From positions 1-5,784 of the forward strand of contig JAUUZM010000224.1 in the NCBI GenBank assembly GCA_030589965.1: a DNA stretch of 5,784 nucleotides, in the 5' to 3' direction. Under the pieces are notes generated by a model. That model saw only the letters and a program-made list of their open reading frames with translations. It did no database searches and was not told the DNA's origin. Positions 1 through 5,780 of the stretch are shown piece after piece; positions within the stretch are counted from its first letter, which is position 1, and each line of letters begins with the position of its first letter. This DNA comes from Bacteroides sp. (lineage in GTDB: Bacteria > Bacteroidota > Bacteroidia > Bacteroidales > SM23-62). Position numbers and translations under genes: made by a program.

Positions 1-494
1 CGGGCAATCCTGCCGAGATAGGATTCTATAATTATTTTTACGAAAATCAAATCGGGTATAATACGGACGCTTCATCACATGCAGCCATTTCCTATACCTT
101 CGGAAGGAACTTCAACCGGAAGATGAAGATTCTTAGTGGCGGATTTTCAGTTCAGCCAATATCAAAACTGAATGTCAGGTACGATGTTAACTGGCTGGAG
201 TTTGAACCCGATACCAGCGCTTATTCCGATATCCGGCTTGAGCATAGTACCCTTCTGAATATTCTTACGCTGGATTATTATTTTACCAATAATCTATGGA
301 TCACGCTTTTTGCCCAGCATAATACATATGATGAAAGGATCTATCTATACGGGCAGTTTGGCTGGCGCTTCAAACCTCCCTTCGGGGCCCTCTACCTGAT
401 CTATGCCGGAAATAATTATTTTGATCACAATCAGAAACAGTATTACGATCACCAGACCGTATTCCTGAAATTTACCTATCCCATAGGATTCTGA
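1..494 (+). CDS. C-terminal part of a DUF5916-type outer-membrane protein (5' end outside window)
   Basis: The frame is open from base 3 to the TGA at 492-494, so 163 residues are visible and the true start lies upstream of the window; the ATG at 123 is internal. The visible part is rich in alternating aromatic and polar residues, as in transmembrane beta strands. Its end, with FAQHNTYDERIYLYGQFGWR followed by a Pro-rich turn and LYLIYAG, matches in pattern the last strands of the DUF5916 family. Those proteins are large (typically over 700 residues) and join an N-terminal carbohydrate-binding-like domain to a C-terminal barrel; their exact role is not established. The protein ends YPIGF, and a terminal Phe is typical of BAM-inserted barrels. 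The DUF5916 assignment rests on remembered family pattern, and another large barrel family is possible. No terminator hairpin follows the stop. Confidence 0.7.
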   Translation, partial: GNPAEIGFYNYFYENQIGYNTDASSHAAISYTFGRNFNRKMKILSGGFSVQPISKLNVRYDVNWLEFEPDTSAYSDIRLEHSTLLNILTLDYYFTNNLWITLFAQHNTYDERIYLYGQFGWRFKPPFGALYLIYAGNNYFDHNQKQYYDHQTVFLKFTYPIGF

Positions 495-677
495 TGTACC
501 AGGTCATCCGTATCCTTTTAAATATGCCAGGGTATTCATTGAAGAAGGACATCAAATGATCCAGGTTCACGTGACCCATTATTAAATTGGCATTGGTAAA
601 ATCACTGAGTATCCCAATTAAATTCTCGCTATATTTTGATTCAGTTTCCCTCTTTAATGCTCAGTTTTGAATAATTG

Positions 678-708
678 TTGGATTACTCCCCTGCCTTCCA
701 TAACTTTG
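678..708 (+). promoter_or_regulatory. Bacteroidetes-type promoter for the PagL-like gene
   Basis: TTG at 678-680 and TAACTTTG at 701-708 are separated by 20 bases. This fits the Bacteroidetes housekeeping consensus of TTG or TTTG, a spacer of about 19-21 bases, and TAnnTTTG. Transcription would start at about 711-715, just upstream of the ATG at 724. The alternative TTG start at 667 lies upstream of the -33 element and would not be on this transcript, so the promoter supports the shorter protein. Confidence 0.6.
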
Positions 709-723
709 ATTAGGATGAGAGGT

Positions 724-1833
724 ATGGAACTTCGGTTCTTGGTATTGGTTTTTTTAGCAGCCTGGGTAATTCAGCATGCAAAATGCCAGGATGACAATGA
801 GGTGAAAAATCCCATAAGTCTTGGCATCCGGGGACATTATGGCTTTATCATTCCTCATTCAAGAGCCATTGCTGAGATATCCAATTCCAATCCCTGGGGG
901 ATAGAAGCAGACCTCGCCTGGCATCTCATGCGGGAAAGAACATGGAAACATTGCTACTGCTATCCGCGAACCGGTTTTTCCCTGAATTACTTCAATTTTG
1001 ATTTTCCTGAGGTTCTTGGTCATTCAGTGGCACTGTATCCTTATATCGAACCCTTCATCCGTCCCAGGGAAAAACTGAGAATATCCTTCCGGTTTGGCAT
1101 TGGTCCGGCTATTGTCACCAAGGTATATGATTCTGTAACAAATCCTGACAATTTTTTCTTCAGCGATTACCTGAGCTTTGTCGTCGCTCTGAATGCCGCG
1201 GTGAACTATCGAATTAGCGATCGGGTGAATACCAGGCTGGGCTTCAATTATAATCATATTTCGAACGGGGGACTGAAAGAACCGAATGTGGGGATGAATT
1301 TTCCTACCCTGAATGCCGGTATCGACTACAGTTTCAGTGATGTGAAATTCCCGCAAAGGGATAAGGATACAATGCAGGTATTATATACTGATAAATGCTG
1401 GTTTGATGCTTATATTCTCGGTACAGCCAAGAATGCAGAAAAAAGTGAGGATCAGCGATATCCCGTTGTTGGTGCCGGTATTTATTATAATTTCCTTGCC
1501 TTAAGGATTCTTGCTCTGAACGCTGGAACGGAATGGATCTCAGATTACTCGGTCAAAGAAAAAATTCGCCGCCAGTATGTTAATAACCCCGATGCAGCAC
1601 CCGATCATAACCGGGCAGCTGTTCTCCTGGGAATAAATCTTCTTTTCGGAAGGTTTTCATTTCTTCATCAATGGGGAATTTATTACTATGAACCTTACCC
1701 AGCAAGAAACCGAATGTACCAGAGATATGGACTGAACTTCAGATTGTGTGAAAGATTTTACCTGGGCATCAACATCAAGGCTCATGGTCATGTTGCCGAT
1801 CTGATGGATGCCCGTTTAGGAATTATTTTTTAA
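724..1833 (+). CDS. PagL-like outer-membrane protein (putative lipid A 3-O-deacylase family)
   Basis: The protein has 369 residues from the ATG at 724. That start gives a clean signal peptide (MELRF, then a hydrophobic run, cleavage near AKC/QDD), follows the purine-rich GATGAGAGGT, and lies just after a promoter. The frame extends upstream to a TTG at 667 and an ATG at 715, which are less likely. The diagnostic segment is NHISNGGLKEPN, with His178 and Ser180. In PagL (PF09411) the equivalent His and Ser belong to the catalytic triad that removes the 3-O-acyl chain from lipid A in the outer membrane. The third triad residue, Glu, should lie 14 residues after the His, but here that position is Asn192. 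The protein is about twice the length of classical PagL; its second half is also beta-rich and ends LGIIF, as barrels do. Family membership is fairly sure; enzymatic activity is inference. Its 3' end overlaps the convergent GIN gene by 11 bases. Confidence 0.75.
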   Translation: MELRFLVLVFLAAWVIQHAKCQDDNEVKNPISLGIRGHYGFIIPHSRAIAEISNSNPWGIEADLAWHLMRERTWKHCYCYPRTGFSLNYFNFDFPEVLGHSVALYPYIEPFIRPREKLRISFRFGIGPAIVTKVYDSVTNPDNFFFSDYLSFVVALNAAVNYRISDRVNTRLGFNYNHISNGGLKEPNVGMNFPTLNAGIDYSFSDVKFPQRDKDTMQVLYTDKCWFDAYILGTAKNAEKSEDQRYPVVGAGIYYNFLALRILALNAGTEWISDYSVKEKIRRQYVNNPDAAPDHNRAAVLLGINLLFGRFSFLHQWGIYYYEPYPARNRMYQRYGLNFRLCERFYLGINIKAHGHVADLMDARLGIIF

Positions 1834-2539
1834 CAATTCTTCCGGCACTGGATGTTTTTGCTGATATATCGTCCGCATCCCCCTTATAATAGATGCTTCC
1901 TGCGCTAGAGGATCGAAGTTCCAGTTTTTCTGTGGCATGAACCCTGGCATCTCCGGCACTGGAGCAACTTACCCTGCATTCTTTTGCAATCAGCTCAAAG
2001 GCATGCAGGTCTCCTGCACTGCTCAGATCTGCATGTAGATGATTTGTGCTTCCGGATAGGCGGACATCACCTGAACTGCTAATGTCGCAGTTTACTTCAT
2101 CTGCCTCCAGTTTCAGTTTCAGATCTCCGGCACTACTAAGGTCGATGTCGATGTGTTCGGTATGAAGTGTATTTTCACCTCTTACGTCACCCGCACTGCT
2201 AACTTTGATTTTATCCAGATCTTTGTAAACCAGATAAACGACAGTGCTTTTTGCCTTTCTTATTTTTTTTGAAGTATATATTTTAAGAGTATTATCAATT
2301 ACCTCTGTTTTAATATCGTCATGAAGATTTTCATCTGCCTCAAGCAGGAGTGAAATATTATCTCCCTGTTTCATTATTACGTCAATACCTGAACTGACCT
2401 TTAATCCAGAGAAATCTTCTATCATTCTTTCCTCCGAAACGACATCACCGTTCCCGTAGATAGATTCCATGCTGTCAAAATAACATGATGAGGTTCCAAG
2501 GATAAATGCGGCAAGTATAATCCCAATTGAAGTTTTCAT
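1823..2539 (-). CDS. Head-GIN domain (DUF2807) lipoprotein with SSAGD repeats
   Basis: The protein has 238 residues and starts at an ATG (2537-2539). A short hydrophobic leader ends in GTSSC with Cys19, which suggests signal peptidase II processing and a lipid anchor, although the lipobox is loose. Residues about 38-105 form the first part of the GIN domain (DFSGLKVSSGIDV, then a strand-rich stretch). From residue 114 the motif SSAGD or a close variant recurs seven times, with its Gly at 117, 138, 157, 176, 196, 214 and 233. That spacing of 18-21 residues fits one turn of a right-handed beta helix, the fold known for DUF2807. These proteins are common in Bacteroidetes and are annotated as putative adhesin heads, but their function is not established. 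The gene appears to stand alone: the gene upstream of it has its own terminator. Downstream it runs convergently 11 bases into the PagL-like gene with no hairpin between. Confidence 0.85.
   Translation of the reverse strand: MKTSIGIILAAFILGTSSCYFDSMESIYGNGDVVSEERMIEDFSGLKVSSGIDVIMKQGDNISLLLEADENLHDDIKTEVIDNTLKIYTSKKIRKAKSTVVYLVYKDLDKIKVSSAGDVRGENTLHTEHIDIDLSSAGDLKLKLEADEVNCDISSSGDVRLSGSTNHLHADLSSAGDLHAFELIAKECRVSCSSAGDARVHATEKLELRSSSAGSIYYKGDADDISAKTSSAGRIVKK
1838..2200 (-). repeat. SSAGD-coding tandem repeats inside the GIN gene
   Basis: Seven coding repeats of about 57-63 bases each encode an SSAGD-like turn. On the + strand they show as recurring CCGGCACTGG, CCTGCACTGC or CCCGCACTGC segments. 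Four copies read SSAGD exactly; the others are SSSGD, SSAGS and SSAGR. Conservation is in the turn only and the strands between differ, so this is protein-level repetition of a beta-helix rung and not a recent DNA duplication. Confidence 0.7.
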
Positions 2540-2622
2540 AATTATTGATTGTTTTGGTTTTTTGATTTCTATTTGTGTGATTCTGTTTTTACTGCCTGTT
2601 TGTTTTGTTTAGGCTGCAAAAT

Positions 2623-2651
2623 CAAGAATAATTTCAAGCTGGCAAATTCAA
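2623..2651 (-). promoter_or_regulatory. Weak candidate promoter for the GIN lipoprotein gene
   Basis: Read on the - strand, TTG (2651-2649) is followed after 18 bases by TATTCTTG (2630-2623), one mismatch from TAnnTTTG. This would give a leader of roughly 70-80 bases before the ATG at 2539. The match is imperfect and the region is AT-rich, so chance occurrence is quite possible. I saw nothing else of note between 2540 and 2700. Confidence 0.25.
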
Positions 2652-2700
2652 TATCGGTGAACGTATTCCAATTTCCGGTGAATGAATCTCACAAATCGGC

Positions 2701-2729
2701 AAAAAAAAACACCCGTTGGGGAACGGGTG
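2701..2729 (-). terminator. Intrinsic terminator of the Trp-Met repeat gene
   Basis: An 8-base-pair perfect stem, CACCCGTT (2710-2717) with AACGGGTG (2722-2729), closes a 4-base loop. On the - strand it is followed directly by nine T (2709-2701). It lies 44 bases after the stop at 2774. There is no T tract on the other side, so it acts for - strand transcription only. Confidence 0.9.
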
Positions 2730-2773
2730 CGTTTGAATTAAGTACTAAGCACTAAACCTAAAACACTATCTTC

Positions 2774-3097
2774 TTACATCAGGGGAACATTGAGGGCAAG
2801 GATCCTGTTATCCGGAGTAAATGACTTTGTCATCCAGTCCTCAAGTTCAATGTTAGATTCTTCGACTACCAAATCAGTATTGTCGTTCCAGTTTGCATCG
2901 ATCATCCATGCTTCAAGGTTGATATTTTTTTCTGTAGCTATTTGCTGAGCATCGAAACTTAGCATCCAGTCCTCTACTAAAATCTTGTTTTCTATAACTT
3001 CTGCGCTTAACCGGGATGGGTTAATTGCCTGAGTATTTGAAAAGGACAGTACCATAATCCCAAGGGCGAGTGTTAGTGTAGCTGCGGTCTTTTTCAT
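2774..3097 (-). CDS. Small secreted protein with three Trp-Met (LEDWM) repeats, function unknown
   Basis: The protein has 107 residues and starts at an ATG (3095-3097) preceded by an A-rich stretch with no clear Shine-Dalgarno. Residues 1-24 form a typical signal peptide (MKKTAAT, hydrophobic core, NTQA/IN). The mature part of about 83 residues is acidic and contains no Cys. It repeats a ten-residue motif three times: ENKILVEDWM (36-45), EKNINLEAWM (56-65) and ESNIELEDWM (80-89), with Trp spacing of 20 and 24. I recall similar short exported proteins with WM motifs in Bacteroidetes genomes, but I know no named family or function. The gene has its own terminator and a region of over 150 bases upstream, so it is probably transcribed alone. 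No clean TAnnTTTG promoter is visible; a GAAC-element array lies 125-160 bases upstream of the start. The real exported gene is likely, its role is open. Confidence 0.8.
   Translation of the reverse strand: MKKTAATLTLALGIMVLSFSNTQAINPSRLSAEVIENKILVEDWMLSFDAQQIATEKNINLEAWMIDANWNDNTDLVVEESNIELEDWMTKSFTPDNRILALNVPLM
2831..2992 (-). repeat. Three coding repeats for the E-x-x-I-x-[LV]-E-[DA]-W-M motif
   Basis: The units lie at 2963-2992, 2903-2932 and 2831-2860 on the - strand. Each encodes ten residues that share Glu1, Ile4, Leu or Val6, Glu7, Trp9 and Met10. Codons differ among the copies while the residues are kept, so the motif seems held by selection on the protein and not by recent duplication. 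Confidence 0.75.
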
Positions 3098-3221
3098 TTT
3101 TATAGTGTTTTATTTATTTCTTCAGATTTGGTACGACAACTACATAACATGTGCCAAGAATCACAAAGTGCAGAAACACAGACGAATACAAATGAGATCT
3201 TAAAATCCGATATTAGTAAAA

Positions 3222-3258
3222 ACGAACGCATACGAACAGGGTTGTTCGAAAATGAACA
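3222..3258. promoter_or_regulatory. Possible operator: GAAC/GTTC elements about 10 bases apart
   Basis: ACGAAC occurs at 3222-3227 and again at 3232-3237. CGAACA (3233-3238) forms a 6-base inverted repeat with TGTTCG (3243-3248) around GGGT. TGAACA follows at 3253-3258 and forms a second, 5-base inverted repeat with TGTTC (3243-3247). The elements thus recur at about one helical turn, in alternating orientation. The site lies just downstream of the DUF2147 terminator and 125-160 bases upstream of the Trp-Met repeat gene. Binding of a regulator is inference only. The rest of the gap (3098-3221) shows no structure I can name. Confidence 0.3.
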
Positions 3259-3266
3259 CTTTGCAT

Positions 3267-3295
3267 AAAAAAACGGGCCCCTGTAAAAGGCCCGT
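3267..3295 (-). terminator. Intrinsic terminator of the DUF2147 gene
   Basis: ACGGGCC (3273-3279) pairs with GGCCCGT (3289-3295) around a 9-base loop. On the - strand the stem is followed by a run of T (down to 3267). It starts 18 bases after the stop codon of the DUF2147 gene. The GC-rich stem followed by a T run on one side only assigns it to the - strand. Confidence 0.88.
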
Positions 3296-3313
3296 CAAAG
3301 AAGGTGTGGATTA

Positions 3314-3769
3314 TTATTTATTACGGTCTTCTTCCCGCTTCCATAAAGACGTTCTGCCAATGAATCTCATGCCCATAACGTATCCTTTCATCTGGAGTAC
3401 ATTTTTATCTTCCTCGAACCACATGAAACAATCATAGGTTTTTCCATTATCTGGGTCATAGATTGATCCATTGACCCATTCCTTATCTTTTGCGTCGTAA
3501 TCCAAGCCCTGCAGCAATGGCAGTCCAAGGATAGGCCGTTTACTCAATTCAGGATCAGAATTTTCAGAGTCAACTTTCGGTTTACCGTCTTCATTCAGTT
3601 CTTCGAGCCAGCTGACTTTTCCATAATACTTACCGTCTGTCCCTTTATATATCTCGACCTGGGATGTTCCCTTTTCAGTAAGCCAGAAACCAAGAACTTT
3701 GTCGGCTTGTGCTAAAAGGAAAGCGGAGGAGAGGAAAAGGAGTGTCAGAAAGAAAAACAATTTTTTCAT
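3314..3769 (-). CDS. Exported DUF2147 family protein
   Basis: The protein has 151 residues and starts at an ATG (3767-3769) with a classic signal peptide (MKKLFFF, hydrophobic core, LLAQA, cleavage near residue 22). The mature part shows the DUF2147 (PF09917) pattern in order: GFWLTEKG near 27-34, VEIYKGTDGKYYGKVSWL at 38-55, the DGKPK and NSDPELSKRPILGLPLL block at 61-86, GSIYDPDNGKTY at 101-112, LQMKGY at 125-130, and IGRTSLWKR near the end. The family is a small lipocalin-like beta fold found in exported proteins of Proteobacteria and Bacteroidetes; no biochemical function is established. The length is normal for the family. It is a single gene with its own terminator, divergent from the CYTH remnant across 66 bases. 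Confidence 0.9.
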   Translation of the reverse strand: MKKLFFFLTLLFLSSAFLLAQADKVLGFWLTEKGTSQVEIYKGTDGKYYGKVSWLEELNEDGKPKVDSENSDPELSKRPILGLPLLQGLDYDAKDKEWVNGSIYDPDNGKTYDCFMWFEEDKNVLQMKGYVMGMRFIGRTSLWKREEDRNK

Positions 3770-3799
3770 AGTCTGGGATTTGGTTAATAACTTGGTGAC

Positions 3800-3828
3800 C
3801 TAAATTATGATTTTTTTCTTAAAAACAA
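3800..3828 (-). promoter_or_regulatory. Weak candidate promoter for the DUF2147 gene
   Basis: Read on the - strand, TTG (3828-3826) is followed after 18 bases by TAATTTAG (3807-3800), one mismatch from the Bacteroidetes -7 element TAnnTTTG. It would place the transcript start about 25 bases upstream of the ATG at 3769, a sensible leader length. The spacing is slightly short and the motif imperfect, so it is tentative. Confidence 0.3.
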
Positions 3829-3835
3829 GATTCGA

Positions 3836-4018
3836 TTGAAAGTTATTAATGTTGAGATAAAGGCCAGAAGCAAACGGAATGATCAAATCCGGGATGTTTT
3901 GATGTCCAGAAATGCTGATTTCAGGGGAGAAGACCAGCAGGTGGATACCTACTTTCAAAGCTCCTCAGGCCGGCTGAAGCTGCGGGAAGGCAGAATTGAG
4001 AATAATCTGATTTACTGA
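3836..4018 (+). pseudogene. Truncated CYTH-domain (class IV adenylate cyclase / CyaB-like) gene
   Basis: The frame encodes 60 residues. They match the N-terminal third of the CyaB-like CYTH family: NVEIKAR at the start, RNADFRGEDQQVDTYF in the middle, and GRLKLREGRIENNLIY at the end. Family members usually have about 170-180 residues and continue after this point with a Tyr-Glu-Arg segment and the rest of the triphosphate tunnel. Here TGA stops the frame right after Ile-Tyr, so most of the catalytic tunnel is missing. There is no ATG in frame; the start that fits the family is the TTG at 3836, with no good ribosome binding site, which also suggests decay. Downstream sequence is antisense to actE, so no continuation is present in any frame. 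The last seven bases overlap the end of actE. Intact CYTH proteins act on triphosphate substrates; this fragment should be inactive. Confidence 0.8.
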
Positions 4019-4617
4019 TGAAGATCTAAGTCCTTATCCTGCAATACATTGCGGACATAAAGAATAATTTTCCATCGCTCATGCGGCAGGATTTGGGATC
4101 CATGGGCAGCCATGCCACCATATCCAACTGTAATGATGTGAAATATTTCTCCATCCGGACGATTCACCGCTTTTTCTGCCCTCAGGTCTCCCGGGGGAAG
4201 GAGAAACCTTCCACTTGTAAAGAGAACACCCTGTCCGTCTCCTGAATTCCCATGACAATGGCTGCAAAATCTTGTAAATAAAACCTCACCTCTATCAATA
4301 TTAATATCTGAAGCTTCCATTGGATTAGAAATTGTTCTGCCAGCTTCTGCAAGGTCAAGGTCATCTTTAATATAAGGATAAGGAGTATGTCCCCGGGGAA
4401 TTGTTCCTTCAACAGGTTCCCTGAGAGTTTTACCATCTTCAAAAACGGGGTTCTCAGTATACGTGTCATATGCTCTGGATACATCCATATCAGGAAGATA
4501 GGTATAGCCGGGGTGATTTGGACCCTTTTTACACGAACCCATAACTGCCATTGCAACACAAGCAATACCAAGCAGAATAAATGCCTTGTCAAATCGTATA
4601 AATATCTTGTTTCGCAT
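4012..4617 (-). CDS. actE: Alternative complex III subunit ActE, monoheme cytochrome c lipoprotein
   Basis: The protein has 201 residues and starts at an ATG (4615-4617) preceded by AGAAAG. An N-terminal hydrophobic segment ends in VMGSC with Cys29, the likely lipidation site; ActE is a known lipoprotein. Residues 38-80 carry the characteristic ActE stretch (YTYLPDMDVSRAYDTY, then EPVEGTIPRGHTPYPY). The heme c site is Cys118-Ser-His-Cys121-His122, followed by GNSGDGQG. Met169 in GYGGMAAHG is the likely distal heme ligand. The subunit sits on the periplasmic face of alternative complex III and passes electrons from quinol oxidation onward. The gene starts 5 bases after the actF stop, so the two are co-transcribed. 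The conserved part ends at WKIILYVRNVLQ, and the last eight residues look like a non-conserved tail running to the CYTH remnant. The operon usually has actE before actF, so this order is unusual. No terminator is seen after the stop. Confidence 0.88.
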   Translation of the reverse strand: MRNKIFIRFDKAFILLGIACVAMAVMGSCKKGPNHPGYTYLPDMDVSRAYDTYTENPVFEDGKTLREPVEGTIPRGHTPYPYIKDDLDLAEAGRTISNPMEASDINIDRGEVLFTRFCSHCHGNSGDGQGVLFTSGRFLLPPGDLRAEKAVNRPDGEIFHIITVGYGGMAAHGSQILPHERWKIILYVRNVLQDKDLDLHQ

Positions 4618-4622
4618 CTTTC

Positions 4623-5780
4623 TTATAGATTATGGTATTCCAGGCTTTCCTTAAAGAAGGGATGGTTAATAGGTATTAAATTAGCTTTGGAAAGGGATCT
4701 GAATACTACCCAGAGGAACAGGCCCGCATACCCAATGGAAAGTCCAATTTCAAGAATCCCTATACCTGAATGATCATGCAGAGCACCAGGCATAATAGCC
4801 AGGTACAGATCAATCCAATGGCCAATGATTACAACGGAGGATCCAATAACCATGTAAAGTTTTAATCTTGGTGCTTTACGATGCATCAGGATAAGAAATG
4901 GAGCTAGGAAATTTATCAGGATATTAGCATAGAAGAGAAATGCATGATCCTCTAACCTCTGGATGAAATAAACAGTTTCTTCAGGTATGTTTGCGTACCA
5001 TATAAGCATATACTGTGAGAACCATAGGTACATCCAGAATACACTGAATCCAAATAGATATTTACCCAGGTCATGCAAATGTTCCTTATTCACATGTGCC
5101 AGATATCCCTGTGACTGAAGAAAGATCACAAGGAGAATTATAACTGCAATTCCGCTCACAAAAATGGAAATAAAAATATACCAGCCAAATAAAGTACTGT
5201 ACCAGTGGGCATCAATTGACATAATCCAGTCCCATGCCGAAGTAGAACTTGTTATGGCGAAAAACACCAGGTAGGCTCCTGCGTAATAGATGCTTTTGCG
5301 AAAATAATTCAGGTCCGGGTCAAGATCTGATTTGAGAGAAAGACTTCTGAGTTTTGTCCCAAGAAAGATCCAGCCCCCAAAATAAATTGCCATCCTGGCT
5401 ATGAAAAAGGGCATATTCAGATAGGCCGATTTATGCTCCAGGATTGGATCATGGTGATCCTGCATCCAGTGGTAGACATTATTCGCTCCGAAAAGAAAAA
5501 TAAGCATCAGAAACGCTGCAACAGGCAGAAATGAACCCATAGCCTCAGGTATTCTCTGAATACTGGTATGCCAACCGGCCTGACCCACTACATGTACGCA
5601 AATAAAAAGGTAGCCTATGAGTGAAAAAGCCAGGAAATAAAAATTGTTCAATAGCACATTCGCCCAGATCCGTTCTTTAGGAAGAGAGAATATAGCATAG
5701 ATTACGCTGAGAATACCGATCCCAATGAGTATGCCAAATACTACTTTGTACTTTTGTTTAAAATCAAAGATCTGCACCAT
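4623..5780 (-). CDS. actF: Alternative complex III subunit ActF, NrfD-like quinol-side membrane protein
   Basis: The protein has 385 residues and about ten hydrophobic helices, near 12-32, 40-63, 82-100, 121-142, 164-180, 198-222, 239-264, 283-300, 308-330 and 340-361. This fits ActF, a ten-helix paralogue of ActC in the NrfD/PsrC group. Signature stretches include QAGWHTSIQRIPEAMGSFLP (67-86), the NVYHWM segment at 101-106, STSAWDWIMSIDAHWYSTLF at 179-198, and WYANIPEE at 261-268. ActF is an integral inner-membrane subunit of the quinol:cytochrome c (or oxidase) oxidoreductase that replaces the bc1 complex in many Bacteroidetes. The ATG at 5778-5780 leaves only 4 bases of window upstream, so a longer N-terminus cannot be fully excluded. 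From memory it is shorter than many Bacteroidetes ActF proteins, which carry a His-rich insert near the N-terminus. The stop is 5 bases before actE. Confidence 0.9.
   Translation of the reverse strand: MVQIFDFKQKYKVVFGILIGIGILSVIYAIFSLPKERIWANVLLNNFYFLAFSLIGYLFICVHVVGQAGWHTSIQRIPEAMGSFLPVAAFLMLIFLFGANNVYHWMQDHHDPILEHKSAYLNMPFFIARMAIYFGGWIFLGTKLRSLSLKSDLDPDLNYFRKSIYYAGAYLVFFAITSSTSAWDWIMSIDAHWYSTLFGWYIFISIFVSGIAVIILLVIFLQSQGYLAHVNKEHLHDLGKYLFGFSVFWMYLWFSQYMLIWYANIPEETVYFIQRLEDHAFLFYANILINFLAPFLILMHRKAPRLKLYMVIGSSVVIIGHWIDLYLAIMPGALHDHSGIGILEIGLSIGYAGLFLWVVFRSLSKANLIPINHPFFKESLEYHNL

Noticed and set aside
567..574. TCACGTGA perfect palindrome in the 495-714 gap
   Set aside because: Eight bases only, no flanking symmetry beyond a bulged GG/CC pair and no T tract, so neither a terminator nor a supported operator.
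1024..1356. 110-codon frame on the - strand
   Set aside because: It lies wholly antisense to the PagL-like gene, which has a signal peptide and family motifs; the translation has no recognisable feature.
2549..2755. 68-codon frame on the + strand upstream of the GIN gene
   Set aside because: It runs straight through the terminator hairpin at 2701-2729, has a low-complexity Phe/Cys-rich start and no ribosome binding site.
2744..2763. ACTAAGC-ACTAAAC-CTAAAAC near-tandem 7-base pattern
   Set aside because: Three degenerate units in AT-rich sequence after a stop codon; likely chance.
3252..3437. 61-codon frame on the + strand
   Set aside because: It covers the DUF2147 terminator and the antisense of the DUF2147 3' end.
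3807..3839. Ten-codon frame (ATG at 3807) whose TGA overlaps the TTG start of the CYTH remnant
   Set aside because: No ribosome binding site or family similarity; a leader peptide would be pure speculation for a broken gene.
4079..4773. Frames on both strands within actE and the actF 3' end (4079-4267, 4182-4592, 4387-4773)
   Set aside because: They are out-of-frame or antisense shadows of the ActE coding sequence, whose heme site and lipoprotein leader are clear.
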